Positions 48,419-58,069 of a stretch of DNA of 64,000 nt are shown here, piece by piece. The position numbers and the translations under genes were made by a program. The DNA is from Planococcus shenhongbingii (lineage in GTDB: Bacteria; Bacillota; Bacilli; Bacillales_A; Planococcaceae): NCBI RefSeq assembly GCF_030413635.1, contig NZ_CP129235.1:2790001-2854000 (forward strand), written 5' to 3'. Position 1 is the stretch's first letter. The number at the start of each line of letters is the position of its first letter. The notes below the pieces were generated by a model. That model was not told the origin of the DNA. It ran no database searches and worked only from the letters and a program-made list of their open reading frames with translations.

Positions 48419-48763
48419 TTACCGGATTTCTATACAAGACTCAAGTTCATCCGCTATCAGGATTTCTCTGATTTGGTCTTTTGTCCATTGCACCCCGATC
48501 AGGTAACCGCCAGTAATAGGAGTCTTCCAAACCATATTAGCTTGTGCCTTTATTTTTTCATGGTTTATCTTAAAAACCCCTGTAAATAAGCTACCTTCCT
48601 CGAAGATATCTTTTTCCGTAAAAATTCTTGCTCCCCGCGGCGAGACGTCCAGCAATAAACCGCAACAAGGGAAATGAATGTTATTGCCATACACCTTTTC
48701 GATAAAAATTTCAGCCGGTTTTCCAAAACTATGACGATAGCTTTCCGTTCTGTTATAAAACAT
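48419..48763 (-). CDS. PilZ-domain protein
   Basis: Small single-domain protein of 114 residues. The motif LLDVSPRGARIFTEK (D-x-S-x-x-G, about 38-52) is the second half of the PilZ c-di-GMP-binding signature, followed by the barrel strands FKINHEKIKAQANMVW and GGYLIGVQW. The usual upstream RxxxR is not clear: an Arg cluster NRTESYRHSF is present near the N-terminus. It may bind c-di-GMP or be a degenerate PilZ. GGAGGG precedes the ATG. Confidence 0.75.
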   Translation of the reverse strand: MFYNRTESYRHSFGKPAEIFIEKVYGNNIHFPCCGLLLDVSPRGARIFTEKDIFEEGSLFTGVFKINHEKIKAQANMVWKTPITGGYLIGVQWTKDQIREILIADELESCIEIR

Positions 48764-48797
48764 TTAATCCCTCCGGTTCATTATGAGGAAGCATGGC

Positions 48798-49457
48798 TTA
48801 TCCTCGAATAAGTGTCAAAAAACGGATTTCTTCCGTTCCAGCATCTTTCATTGCTTTTGCCGCTTGGCGCATGGTAGTGCCAGTCGTATATAAATCATCA
48901 ACTAATACAATTTTTTTCGGAACTTTTTCTCCATTCCATGCAAAAAGATTTTTCGCCGCCATCCGTTCCGCTTTTGTTTTCGTTCCTTGGACATCTTCGC
49001 TTTTAATGAGGAAATGGCTATAAGTTAATCCCGCTGCATCCAATAACCGGTCGACTTGTGGAAATGTCCGTTCTTTTAACTTCTTGGAATTCATCGGGAT
49101 GGGAACCAGAACGTTTTCTGATTTGCGAAAAGCCGTTTTAAGATCTTCTCCGAAAACATGTGCCAAAGCAACATCCTGCAAAAATTTGTATTGATGCAAA
49201 AAAGCTTGCATGGCGTCATTATACTGGAATAAACTGCTCCCACTTTCGATCAAGCCGGCAAATTCTGTTGTTTCCCAATGCCTGCAATCCCCGCACATCT
49301 CTTCTCCCGGCAACCCGCATTTTCCGCATACGGCACCATCAATCCTCTCAAATTTCCTTTTGCAGCTTGCACAAACGACTGTTTCAGCGTCATTTAAAAA
49401 TAGACTTCTCCAAGAAGGGCGATAAAGTATGGCGCTATCACAAATAAGACAATTCAT
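48798..49457 (-). CDS. comFC: competence protein ComFC
   Basis: 219 residues. An N-terminal zinc-ribbon-like Cys set (CLICD, CASCKR, CGKCG and CGDC) is followed by a phosphoribosyltransferase fold with the PRPP loop VLVDDLYTTGTTM (about 185-197). It is needed for transformation in Bacillus and acts with ComFA inside the cell on incoming single-stranded DNA. It overlaps comFA by four bases (ATGA), and AGGAGGGG precedes the ATG. Confidence 0.94.
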   Translation of the reverse strand: MNCLICDSAILYRPSWRSLFLNDAETVVCASCKRKFERIDGAVCGKCGLPGEEMCGDCRHWETTEFAGLIESGSSLFQYNDAMQAFLHQYKFLQDVALAHVFGEDLKTAFRKSENVLVPIPMNSKKLKERTFPQVDRLLDAAGLTYSHFLIKSEDVQGTKTKAERMAAKNLFAWNGEKVPKKIVLVDDLYTTGTTMRQAAKAMKDAGTEEIRFLTLIRG

Positions 49458-50782
49458 GGCAATCCCCTCCTATTGTAAGAAAGGATTTTTTGTCTCGCCC
49501 TGTCCATTTCCCTTACAATTCCGTCATGGAAAAAAACCACATCTCCTTTAGGATTTGCAGCAGCCCTGCCAGCACGTCCTGCAATTTGAATTAACGCAGA
49601 AGCCTCGAAGATCCGATCGTCGGCACCAACTACAGCCACTTGGACATTCGGGATTGTGATTCCGCGTTCTAGGATGGTCGAAGTCAGCAATCCCCTAACT
49701 TCGCCGTTGCGCAATTTCAATACTTTCTCTTTTCGTTCCGGATCTTGCGCATGTACCGCTTCAATGCGAGGATCTAATTCCTGGAATAGTTTAATGCTGT
49801 GGACAATTAACTCAATCGTTGGCAAAAACAATAAAAAAGGTTCGTTTTTGCTCAGTTTATCTTGAACCCATTTAGCTAATTTAGGAGGTATTTTGTTTTT
49901 GAATAAAACTTTCTTATAATTCCACAACGGTTCAAAAACTGGCACAGGCAAGGCATGGCCATGGAAACGTCTGAAAATTTCAGATCGGTTCTCAACTTTT
50001 TTCAATAAGGCGGCGGATGGTGTAGCTGAAACATACACGATTGGAGCTTCTTTCTTTTTTGCTTTGATGACTGCCCGTTCAAGTGCCGGATCGTAGGAGT
50101 AAGGAAAAGCATCTGCTTCATCGACAATCATGACATCAAAAGCTTCTTGAAACCGGTATAGCTGATGGGTGGTGGCAATGACAATGTTTGAAAAACCTGT
50201 TTCTATTGGAGCTCCGCCGTAAAGAGTGTGAACAATCGTATTTGGAAAAGTGGCTTTTATACGCGGCGATAGTTCAAGTACAACATCTGTTCGAGGTGCG
50301 GCTATGCAAACACGTTGGCCTTTTTGAAGTGCTTCAAAAATTGGCGTAAATAATAATTCTGTTTTTCCAGCTCCGCAAACGGCATATACCAGATGGGACT
50401 TTCCATTTGAAAGACTGGAAGAAACTTCAGCAGAAGCACGCTGCTGCAAAGCCGTAAGAGTGCCATTCCAGGAAAATAAATGATTTTGTGAAGGGATTGA
50501 TGATGTGGTTTTCCATGTGATGAGCTCTGTACATGAGCTGACTCTTCCCATTTTGATGCAATGCCTGCAATATAAACAATTGGCATCACAATTTGAACAG
50601 TAGAAAGAAATGATTTTGTGGGGGGATTTTTCAAGGCAACGGGCGCAAATATGTCCGTCAGCAATTCCATTTGTAACTGTTATAAACCCTTTGGCAATCG
50701 CTTCATTTATAAGGTCTTCTGAAAACGGAGTGAAATTTCTCAGCCATATCCGGCCATTTAAAAATTCCTCCAACTCTGGCAT
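49454..50782 (-). CDS. comFA: competence DNA-translocation ATPase ComFA
   Basis: DEAD-box-type ATPase that drives uptake of transforming single-stranded DNA through ComEC. 442 residues from ATG at 50782, seven bases after AAGGAG. A four-Cys zinc finger (CARC, CSNC and CLYCRHC) precedes the helicase core: Walker A AVCGAGKTEL, DEAD motif VDEADAF, SATPS motif III, and QIAGRAGRA motif VI. It starts 38 bases after the degV gene, so both may be co-transcribed. No clear ComK box was recognised. Confidence 0.95.
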   Translation of the reverse strand: MPELEEFLNGRIWLRNFTPFSEDLINEAIAKGFITVTNGIADGHICARCLEKSPHKIISFYCSNCDANCLYCRHCIKMGRVSSCTELITWKTTSSIPSQNHLFSWNGTLTALQQRASAEVSSSLSNGKSHLVYAVCGAGKTELLFTPIFEALQKGQRVCIAAPRTDVVLELSPRIKATFPNTIVHTLYGGAPIETGFSNIVIATTHQLYRFQEAFDVMIVDEADAFPYSYDPALERAVIKAKKKEAPIVYVSATPSAALLKKVENRSEIFRRFHGHALPVPVFEPLWNYKKVLFKNKIPPKLAKWVQDKLSKNEPFLLFLPTIELIVHSIKLFQELDPRIEAVHAQDPERKEKVLKLRNGEVRGLLTSTILERGITIPNVQVAVVGADDRIFEASALIQIAGRAGRAAANPKGDVVFFHDGIVREMDRARQKILSYNRRGLP

Positions 50783-50820
50783 TTGCATTCTCCTTCCGAA
50801 AATCCAAAAGGCCTGGGCTG

Positions 50821-51657
50821 TTATTTCTTTGCCCAACCAAGACCCATTGAACCTTCACCTAAATGTGTTCCGATGACCGGACCAAAATATGAAATGGAAA
50901 ATTCGACTTCCGGGCATGAAGACTTTAATTCTTCCAGCCATTTTTGTGCTTCCTCTGGCCGATTCGCATGGATGACGGCAGCCTGAATTGATTCGCCAGC
51001 AGCAGCATCTTGTTTGAGTAAGTCGGCAATGCGATTCATCGCTTTCTTTCTAGTTCGGATCTTTTCGAAAGGAACAATTACTTTATTTTCAAAATGCAAA
51101 AGCGGTTTAATTTGAAGCAATCCGCCGACAATCGCTTGCGCATTCGAAAGTCTTCCGCCTCTGCTTAAATGTTTCAAATCTTCGACCATGAAATAAGCAC
51201 GCATTGTTTTTTTCATGTCGTTAAGTTCATTCATAATTTCAGCAGCGCCTGCTCCTGTATTTGCCATTTCAGCAGCTTTTAAAGCGTAGAACCCTTGCAT
51301 AGCGCAGGAAATCTCCGAATCAAAAGAATGAACGGCCACTTCGCCCACCAAATCATTTGCTTGCCTTGAACCTTCAAAAGTTCCACTGATGCCACTTGAT
51401 AAATGAATAGAAACAATTTCCTTATGGTCATTCGATAGTTTTGTATACAAACTTACAAATTCTCCTAAAGGCGGCTGTGAAGTTTTTGGCAGCTCCTCCT
51501 TCGCTTTTTTATAAAATTCATCAACGAGCAAATCTTCTTCTTCTGCAAACGATTCGTTCTTGAAAGTTACTTGGAGAGGAATCATATGAATATCCGCTTT
51601 TTCTCGTAATTCTTTTGGAATGTATGCAGTACTGTCTGTTACTATTGCCGTTTTCAT
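50821..51657 (-). CDS. degV: DegV-family fatty-acid-binding protein (copy 2)
   Basis: 278 residues with the DegV motifs TDSTAYIP (about 7-14), HLSSGISGTFEG and SRGGRLSNAQAIVGG. Such proteins hold a fatty acid for FakA kinase. It corresponds in position to B. subtilis degV between comFA and degU. It is a paralogue of the gene at 18816. AAGGAGG lies before the ATG. Confidence 0.9.
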   Translation of the reverse strand: MKTAIVTDSTAYIPKELREKADIHMIPLQVTFKNESFAEEEDLLVDEFYKKAKEELPKTSQPPLGEFVSLYTKLSNDHKEIVSIHLSSGISGTFEGSRQANDLVGEVAVHSFDSEISCAMQGFYALKAAEMANTGAGAAEIMNELNDMKKTMRAYFMVEDLKHLSRGGRLSNAQAIVGGLLQIKPLLHFENKVIVPFEKIRTRKKAMNRIADLLKQDAAAGESIQAAVIHANRPEEAQKWLEELKSSCPEVEFSISYFGPVIGTHLGEGSMGLGWAKK

Positions 51658-51710
51658 TGTTAATCAGCCTCCTTTGCCAGTTTACCAAAAAATACCGTCG
51701 AAAAGGCATA

Positions 51711-51749
51711 GAAAAAAACTTCCTGAAAAATTTTCAGGAAGTTTTTTGT
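51711..51749 (-). terminator. intrinsic terminator after the NTF2-like lipoprotein gene
   Basis: Near-perfect 17-bp palindrome centred at 51730, with CTTCCTG/CAGGAAG core and A/T tracts at both ends; it separates the lipoprotein gene from degV. Confidence 0.9.
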
Positions 51750-51821
51750 CTGGTTCATCTGATAAAACAAGTTTTCGTTCAGCCAGAGATAAACGAACAT
51801 TGAACTGAAGCGAAGTTTGCT

Positions 51822-52382
51822 TTATTGATTGCCGATAAAATGAAGGCTGCTGACGCGCCATTCGTTTTGTTCTTTTTTAAATACGACAACTTGGCGGCCG
51901 GATTGTTTCGTGCTTTTGCTAGTCTTTGGATCTGCCATCGTAACATTATTATTTGCAAAAACTTCAGCTCTGTCTTTTTCGTATTTCACGATGGTTTCAT
52001 CACTGGTTTCATACGTCGTATCATAGGCATCAAAAGCTTTAGTCAAAGCCTTACTATCTTCTTCTCGGTCGAAGCCTTCGGGGTTTTCTGAAATCACATT
52101 CATATAACGTTCGAGATCTTCAGCATTGAAAGCTTCAATATATTCCTGATAAGCGGCTAGAATTGCGTCTGCTTCTTCCTTTGGCACATCTGCTTCAATC
52201 ACTTTTCCTTCTTCATCCAAAGTAAAGCCAACCTTTTCATCTTCAATTCCATGGTCGACTGCATTATTTTCATTAGTTAAATCGCCGTCATTTGCTGTGT
52301 TCTGGTTTACAGTTGTATCTTCTGCTTCTGAACATGCAGCAAGAGTAAGCAATAGCCCTATTGTTACTAATAGTTTTTTCAT
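51822..52382 (-). CDS. secreted lipoprotein with NTF2-like C-terminal half
   Basis: 186 residues from ATG at 52382 directly after AGGAGG. The signal ends in lipobox LAAC (Cys16), then comes a low-complexity Asn/Asp/Glu linker (to about 45). The C-terminal half (about 80-185), with AYQEYIEAFNAEDLERYMNV and WRVSSLHFIGNQ, has the layout of SnoaL/DUF4440-type cone folds. No orthologue at this locus in B. subtilis is recalled. A role at the cell surface is likely, but the function is unknown. Confidence 0.7.
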   Translation of the reverse strand: MKKLLVTIGLLLTLAACSEAEDTTVNQNTANDGDLTNENNAVDHGIEDEKVGFTLDEEGKVIEADVPKEEADAILAAYQEYIEAFNAEDLERYMNVISENPEGFDREEDSKALTKAFDAYDTTYETSDETIVKYEKDRAEVFANNNVTMADPKTSKSTKQSGRQVVVFKKEQNEWRVSSLHFIGNQ

Positions 52383-52460
52383 TGCGCATTCCTCCTGCGG
52401 TTCATTTTGCCATAGCAAGACATCAAATACAATGAAGAATATGTGTCCAATTCTTTTCAT

Positions 52461-52497
52461 AAAAAAATGGTTCGCAGCAAGCTGCGAACCATTTTAA
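52461..52497 (-). terminator. intrinsic terminator after degU
   Basis: 15-bp stem AAAATGGTTCGCAGC/GCTGCGAACCATTTT (52464-52478 with 52481-52495), followed by a seven-base U tract on the minus strand. Confidence 0.92.
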
Positions 52498-52508
52498 CGG
52501 CTATTCTA

Positions 52509-53183
52509 TTATCTGACTTCAACCCAGCCATTTTTTATTGCCGTTACTACTGCCTGTGTCCGGTCATTCACCTGCATTTTTTGCAAAATGCTGGAGACGT
52601 GGTTTTTGACTGTCTTTTCGGAAATGAACAAAGTTTCACCGATTACCCGGTTGCTTTGGCCATCTGTTAACAATTGCAATACTTCGCTTTCACGCTTAGT
52701 CAATAAATGATAAGGTCGGCGAATTTCAGTTTGATGGAAAGAGCCTTTATTTTCGCGTTCACTCAATCTGCGGAATTCCATCACTAAATTGCGTGTCACT
52801 TTAGGATGCAGATAAGAACCACCTTTAGCCACAACTTTAATCGCTTGAATAATGGCTTCAGCATCCATTTCTTTTAACATATAACCCAATGCCCCGGTTT
52901 TCAAAGCATGCGTTACATATGACTCGTCATCGTGTATTGACAGCATAATGACTTTTGCATCCGGGTACTTCTCCATCAGTTCCCCCGTTGCTTCAACCCC
53001 GTTTTTCTGCGGCATATTGATATCCATCAATACCACATCGGGTTTGTGCTCTTCATACAATTTGACAACTTCCGTGCCGTCTCCACCTTCTGCGACCACT
53101 TCAAACGAATCTTCAAAGTCAAGAATCCGTTTGACACCTTCGCGGAATAATTGGTGATCGTCAATAATAATAATTTTCGTCAT
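52509..53183 (-). CDS. degU: response regulator DegU
   Basis: NarL/FixJ-type regulator, 224 residues from ATG at 53183 after GAGGAC. The receiver domain has the acidic pair IIDDH and phospho-acceptor Asp54 in [10 protein letters not shown]. The LuxR-type HTH at the C-terminus reads [19 protein letters not shown] (about 155-173). DegS phosphorylates it; in B. subtilis it governs exoenzymes, competence, biofilm and motility. It lies 30 bases after degS. Those targets are inferred for this organism. Confidence 0.96.
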   Translation of the reverse strand: MTKIIIIDDHQLFREGVKRILDFEDSFEVVAEGGDGTEVVKLYEEHKPDVVLMDINMPQKNGVEATGELMEKYPDAKVIMLSIHDDESYVTHALKTGALGYMLKEMDAEAIIQAIKVVAKGGSYLHPKVTRNLVMEFRRLSERENKGSFHQTEIRRPYHLLTKRESEVLQLLTDGQSNRVIGETLFISEKTVKNHVSSILQKMQVNDRTQAVVTAIKNGWVEVR

Positions 53184-53213
53184 TATGTTGTCCTCCTCAA
53201 ATACCATATCTTA

Positions 53214-54356
53214 TCAGTCAGTTTCCAACGGGATTTGAAACATCAAAACGGTTCCATTTCCTAACGAAGAATTGATGTAGAAATCACCGTCAATTAAATC
53301 AATTCGTTCTTTCATGCCAATCAATCCAAAAGATTGGCTCTTTACTATGCTTTGATCAAATCCAGAACCATTGTCTTTTACTACCAATGTAACGTGGTCT
53401 TTTAACCATTCTACTTTAACATCAATTACAGTTGCTTTGCCGTGGCGGATTGCATTGGAGACGGCTTCTTGCACTAATCTGAAGATGGCCGTTTCGTAAT
53501 TGCCTGGAAGCCTGACTTCTTTTCCACTAGTATGGAAATGGAGTCTCGTTCCTTTATTATAGTCTTCAGTCGTTTCAAGATATTTTTTCAAAGTAGGCAC
53601 TAAACCCAAGTCATCCAGAGCCATCGGCCGAAGATCATAAATAATTCTTCTGACTTCAGTAAGCGCATCCCTAACCATCTCTTTTAACGAGGAAATTTCC
53701 TTGAAAGCCGGTTCAGGGCCTTTTTCCCGATAAGTTCGCTCAATCAAATCTGAACGCAGCAAGACATTTGCCATCATTTGAGCAGGTCCATCATGAATTT
53801 CACGGGACAGCCTTTTACGCTCTTCTTCTTGCGCTTCAATAATGCGCAGGCTATAATCTTGCTTTAGCTTGACGCTGTCAATCGCTTCCCCGAGCTCCTC
53901 ATGATCGGAAGCCAAGTAATTGATGGTGACATTTAACCGGTTCACCAGTTCCTCAGCACGTTCAATCGTCTGCAGCAGCGTTTGCAGACGGCGTTGAAGC
54001 CTATCCCGCTTTTGGCGATACTGCTTTTCTTCCGAACGGTTGACTGACAGTTGGACCTGCAGTTCGTTTGCTTGCTCATACGCTTGCCGGACTTCGCTTT
54101 CAGAAAATGAATTAAAAAATTGAGATACTTCGGCGAGGCGCCGCCGTGCTGCCCGGGTTTTTTCTTCGAGCAAATCACCAGCTTTGATCACACGGGATAT
54201 ATTCGTTCGCACATCTTCAAGTTCATCTTTCATATTTTCATAACTTTGGCGACTTTTTTCACTGATGACGAAAACATCCTGCTTGGAACTTTCCATTTTT
54301 TCGAGCACATCATTAAAAATGGAATCTAGCGCTTTCAAATCGAATTTTTTAGCCAT
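53214..54356 (-). CDS. degS: sensor histidine kinase DegS
   Basis: Cytoplasmic kinase of 380 residues, without membrane helices. An N-terminal sensor coiled coil (about 20-170) is followed by the HisKA_3 phospho-acceptor site REIHDGPAQMMANV and an ATPase domain with RLVQEAVSNAIRHGKA, DNGSGFD and FGLIGMKERI. It pairs with degU downstream, the same arrangement as in B. subtilis. Confidence 0.96.
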   Translation of the reverse strand: MAKKFDLKALDSIFNDVLEKMESSKQDVFVISEKSRQSYENMKDELEDVRTNISRVIKAGDLLEEKTRAARRRLAEVSQFFNSFSESEVRQAYEQANELQVQLSVNRSEEKQYRQKRDRLQRRLQTLLQTIERAEELVNRLNVTINYLASDHEELGEAIDSVKLKQDYSLRIIEAQEEERKRLSREIHDGPAQMMANVLLRSDLIERTYREKGPEPAFKEISSLKEMVRDALTEVRRIIYDLRPMALDDLGLVPTLKKYLETTEDYNKGTRLHFHTSGKEVRLPGNYETAIFRLVQEAVSNAIRHGKATVIDVKVEWLKDHVTLVVKDNGSGFDQSIVKSQSFGLIGMKERIDLIDGDFYINSSLGNGTVLMFQIPLETD

Positions 54357-54515
54357 TTTAAAACCGCCTTAGCTATACTTAACTGTATATAGAAAAAATT
54401 TCCTTGCACCTTTATGCCTGTGACGGCTGTCACAAGTATACCACTTTGTAAGCAAATCCGTATTAAAAAGACATTACAAAATATCTGATTATATTTTACA
54501 CCAGGGGGAGTTAAA

Positions 54516-55154
54516 ATGCGAGAAAATTACAAAACTATTGGCAAGTTAACAGAAAGTGAAATTATTATACAAAAATCACGATTTATTGGCTATGCTAAAA
54601 GAGCGGAATCAGAACAAGAAGCTATCGAATTTATAGAATCCATTAAAGCAAAACACCGTTCTGCCAACCACAATTGTTCCGCTTATATAATAGGAGAACA
54701 TGATTCAATCCAAAAAGCCAATGATGACGGTGAACCTAGCGGCACTGCAGGAGTCCCTATTTTGGAAGTACTGAAAAAGCAGGGCTTAAAAGATACGGCA
54801 GTGGTAATCACCCGTTATTTTGGCGGCATCAAACTTGGCGGCGGCGGCTTGATCCGTGCATATGGAAAAGCGACAACTGCAGCAATTTCGGCTTCTGGTA
54901 TTGTTGAACGGAGACTTCATAGCCTTATGGCAGTTTCAATTGATTATAATTGGCTTGGGAAAGCGGAAAACGAAATCCGTCAATCCCCGTATCCCCTGAA
55001 AGAAATCCGATACACTGACGGCGTCGAAATACTAGTCCATGTACCAGTAGAAAAAGAGCTTGATTTTACTGGCTGGATTAACGAAATGACGAACGGGCAA
55101 GCAATGATCAGCTGTCTGGAAAAGGAGTTTTTGGAGTTCCAAATGCCTGAATAA
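54516..55154 (+). CDS. yvyE: YigZ/IMPACT-family protein (YvyE-like)
   Basis: 212 residues with the UPF0029 N-terminal domain (KSRFIGYAKRAES, NDDGEPSGTAGVPIL, YFGGIKLGGGGLIRAY) and a small DUF1949 C-terminal domain. It is divergent from degS as in B. subtilis. Eukaryotic IMPACT regulates Gcn2; the bacterial role is not established. GGGGGAG precedes the ATG. Confidence 0.92.
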   Translation: MRENYKTIGKLTESEIIIQKSRFIGYAKRAESEQEAIEFIESIKAKHRSANHNCSAYIIGEHDSIQKANDDGEPSGTAGVPILEVLKKQGLKDTAVVITRYFGGIKLGGGGLIRAYGKATTAAISASGIVERRLHSLMAVSIDYNWLGKAENEIRQSPYPLKEIRYTDGVEILVHVPVEKELDFTGWINEMTNGQAMISCLEKEFLEFQMPE

Positions 55155-55160
55155 TTTTCA

Positions 55161-55189
55161 TTTACGTTTCTTCTATCTCACTGTATAAT
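55161..55189 (+). promoter_or_regulatory. SigA promoter of the LCP gene
   Basis: TTTACG (55161-55166) and TATAAT (55184-55189) are exactly 17 bases apart, about 120 bases before the ATG. Confidence 0.65.
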
Positions 55190-55311
55190 AGGGAGAATCA
55201 AAGAAAATATGTACCAAAGACCTACAAAAGTACGTCAAATTACACCGGAAAGATTGGATCAATCGAATTGAATAGTCGGTTAGCCCATTCCTTTACAGAG
55301 GAGTTATAACC

Positions 55312-56349
55312 ATGAATCGTAAAAATTACCGAAAAAAGAAATCGAGCAAAAAACGGACTGCTATCAAAATTACTGCCGCTTTAGTTGTTTCGTTGCTTTT
55401 ATGCGGGTCCGCCTACGGAATTTATTTAGTAAAAAAAGCCGAAGATGCCGCAGACAGATCTTTTGAAGCTGCTGGCGACGGATCAGACTTGCGTGATGAA
55501 CAGGTAGAGCCTTTACATGACAATGTTTCGATTTTATTTATCGGAGTAGATGATAGTGAAAAGCGCAGCCAAAACGAAAATAGCACGAGATCTGATGCAT
55601 TGGTTCTGGCTACACTCAATAATGCTGATAAATCGATTAAATTAGTAAGCATTCCCCGAGATACTTATGCATTTATTCCTGCTGTAGGATATGAAGACAA
55701 GATTACGCATGCATACGGATACGAAGGGCCTCGTTCTACAATTGATACAGTTGAAAACCTATTGGAAGTGCCTGTCGATTATTATGTCCGTATGAATTTT
55801 GATGCTTTTATCGATGTAGTCGATGCCCTTGGAGGCATTGAAGTAACGGTTCCATATGACTTAAAAGAACAAGATGAAAATGACAAAAAAGATGCTATCG
55901 AGTTAAAAGCTGGTCTGCAAACCTTGAACGGAAGCCAGGCACTTGCACTGGCGAGAACGCGCCATTACGACAATGATATTGAGCGCGGGAAGCGCCAGCA
56001 GATGATTATTGGAAGCATTATGGATAAAATCTTATCTGCTTCTTCCCTCACCAAGTATGGCAATGTCATTGATGCGATCGGCGATAATATGAAAACCGAC
56101 TTAACCTTCAGAGACATGCAGTCGTTTTTCGAATACGCTAGAGGTGGCAAGCCAAATATTGATACACTGATGTTGGATGGCTATGACGATATGTCCACTG
56201 GCACTTATTTTTGGAAGCTGGATGAAGAATCATTGTCAGAAGTCCAGGATATCTTGAAGGGTCATTTAGGATTCCAGCCAGACTCTTCGACTTTTTCGGA
56301 CAGCAGTAATACGGACTTGACTGAAGAAACCAATGAAGAAGATTTTTAA
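55312..56349 (+). CDS. LytR-CpsA-Psr family glycopolymer ligase
   Basis: 345-residue membrane-anchored LCP enzyme that attaches wall teichoic acid or other glycopolymers to peptidoglycan. A basic N-terminus and one membrane helix (about 21-42) precede the extracellular LCP domain. Conserved features are LFIGVDDSE, NSTRSDALVLATL (with the pyrophosphate-binding Arg/Asp), VSIPRDTY and ALALARTRHYDNDIERG. The acidic Ser/Thr-rich tail looks unstructured. In B. subtilis tagU/lytR lie near yvyE and tagO as here. GAGGAG precedes the ATG. Confidence 0.92.
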   Translation: MNRKNYRKKKSSKKRTAIKITAALVVSLLLCGSAYGIYLVKKAEDAADRSFEAAGDGSDLRDEQVEPLHDNVSILFIGVDDSEKRSQNENSTRSDALVLATLNNADKSIKLVSIPRDTYAFIPAVGYEDKITHAYGYEGPRSTIDTVENLLEVPVDYYVRMNFDAFIDVVDALGGIEVTVPYDLKEQDENDKKDAIELKAGLQTLNGSQALALARTRHYDNDIERGKRQQMIIGSIMDKILSASSLTKYGNVIDAIGDNMKTDLTFRDMQSFFEYARGGKPNIDTLMLDGYDDMSTGTYFWKLDEESLSEVQDILKGHLGFQPDSSTFSDSSNTDLTEETNEEDF

Positions 56350-56374
56350 ACCGCAGCCGAGCTGCGGTTTTCAC
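56348..56374 (+). terminator. intrinsic terminator after the LCP gene
   Basis: Stem AACCGCAGC-CGA-GCTGCGGTT (56349-56369), with TTTTC following. Confidence 0.78.
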
Positions 56375-56410
56375 CTTTCTTAGAGACAAATCTTAACCAA
56401 GCCATAGAAC

Positions 56411-56458
56411 AAAAAGGATCGAACGAAAAGCGGTATGCTTTTCGTTCGATCCTTTTAT
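56411..56458. terminator. intrinsic terminator after tagO
   Basis: 20-bp perfect inverted repeat (56412-56431 with 56437-56456), core GATCGAACGAAAAGC, with A and T tracts at its ends. It overlaps the 3' end of tagO and can also stop read-through from the LCP gene. Confidence 0.9.
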
Positions 56459-57531
56459 TTTCCGATTAATTTCACAAGATTGATTAATGGGCGGTAGTTT
56501 TTCCCGGCCAAACCAACAATTTCTACAAACAATTCAATTGCAATCAGCATTACACTGATCAGCAAAATTCCGCCCCATAATGTCGCTTGAGAAAACAACA
56601 ATGCTGCCAATCCGAATAAAGCAGCTATACCATAAATGATGAGAACTGTTTGGCGATGCGAGAACCCGATATTCAATAAGCAATGGTGCAAGTGGGATTT
56701 ATCGGCTGCCGATATCGATTGCTTTTCACGTACTCTGCGTACAATTGCAAAAAAAGTATCCGAAATAGGAACGCCCAACATGATGATTGGAATGATCAAT
56801 GCAACAACAGTGATGTTTTTGAAACCCATCAATGCTAGAACAGAAATCATGAATCCTAAAAATAATGCACCTGTATCACCCATGAAAATTTTCGCTGGAT
56901 GAAAATTATAAAATAAGAATCCAATTGAACTTGCTGCTAAAATAGCTGCGAGTGACATAACGAAAGGATCTCCCATAATAAAGGCCATAATTGATAATGT
57001 AATTAACGCAATGGTTGACACACCTGCTGCCAAACCGTCTAATCCATCAATCAAATTAATCGCATTTGTAATACCAATAATCCATATGATGGTTAAAGGG
57101 ATACTAAAATAGCCGAAATCCAATTCGCCGCCAAATGGCAAGTTGATGAAAGAAATTTCAAGTCCTCCGCCGATCACTACAATGGCAGCTCCAAGCAACT
57201 GGCCCAGCAATTTAGCTTTTGCTGATATTTCATACATATCATCTAAAACACCTGTAACTGTAATAATCAATGCCCCTAATAATACAGCTGTTGAAATAGG
57301 GATAAATGCGGGTTCTACAGCATTAGAAATCGATTCTTCAGGTCTTAGAATAAAATAACCGATTACAAATGATCCAAATATAGCTAATCCGCCTAAACGC
57401 GGCATTATTCTCGCATGTACTTTTCGATAATTGGGACGGTCAACTGCTCCTATTTTGAAAGCTAATCGCTTTACAATTGGAGTCAATACTATCGAAGCTA
57501 TAAATGCCAAAACCAAAGTCAGGTATAGCAT
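56455..57531 (-). CDS. tagO: UDP-GlcNAc:undecaprenyl-phosphate GlcNAc-1-phosphate transferase
   Basis: First membrane step of wall teichoic acid synthesis. 358 residues, identical in length to B. subtilis TagO, from ATG at 57531 just after GAGGAGG; an in-frame ATG five codons upstream overlaps the site. About ten helices are seen. Family motifs include the Asp-rich INLIDGLDGLAAGVS, FMGDTGALFLG and the HLHHCLL loop. It may also serve other GlcNAc-primed glycopolymers. It faces the LCP gene, whose product would attach the finished polymer. Confidence 0.95.
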   Translation of the reverse strand: MLYLTLVLAFIASIVLTPIVKRLAFKIGAVDRPNYRKVHARIMPRLGGLAIFGSFVIGYFILRPEESISNAVEPAFIPISTAVLLGALIITVTGVLDDMYEISAKAKLLGQLLGAAIVVIGGGLEISFINLPFGGELDFGYFSIPLTIIWIIGITNAINLIDGLDGLAAGVSTIALITLSIMAFIMGDPFVMSLAAILAASSIGFLFYNFHPAKIFMGDTGALFLGFMISVLALMGFKNITVVALIIPIIMLGVPISDTFFAIVRRVREKQSISAADKSHLHHCLLNIGFSHRQTVLIIYGIAALFGLAALLFSQATLWGGILLISVMLIAIELFVEIVGLAGKNYRPLINLVKLIGK

Positions 57532-58069
57532 GTCTTTCCTCCTCAAAACTTCTAATCAACATACATATCCAATTGTCATTATACCATGTCTAACTAAAAA
57601 ATCCATATTTTTGTATGTTTTTTCTGCTTCAAAACATTAGACGAATTTTGAGAGATTAAGTTCCGATCAATTAACTTTGTTTTGTATTTAATAATTCAAG
57701 TTCTTTGTTTGTCTAATTAATGTTTTAAGATTTTAATCGGCTAAAGCAAGTGTTGATGTACAAATTCCGATATTTCATTCTCGCGTTTACTTGCAGCTCT
57801 AAGACCGTTTCTTTTAATAAGAGTGAATACCGAAATAGCTTCGGATTAGTACTTTTCCTTCTATATAAATAATGTGATAAAATTCACTCACCTCATCATA
57901 ACGTCTTAGTAAATGCCGCGTTTTTCAGATGACATATCGGCTAATACTAAAATTTGAATTACCCTGTATATTTGCGTTCATGTTAAATTTCTGGCATATA
58001 TTTAAATTCATGTTATAATGACGGTGTAATTAGAATTTTACAAAAATTTTATTAGGGGTGCAAAATGAG
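57532..58069. other. intergenic region between tagO and the HEAT-like gene
   Basis: About 540 AT-rich bases. A TATAAT on the minus strand at about 57577-57582 may belong to the tagO promoter, and TATAAT at 58014-58019 on the plus strand to the next gene; neither has a clear -35 box. Nothing else was recognised. Confidence 0.5.
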
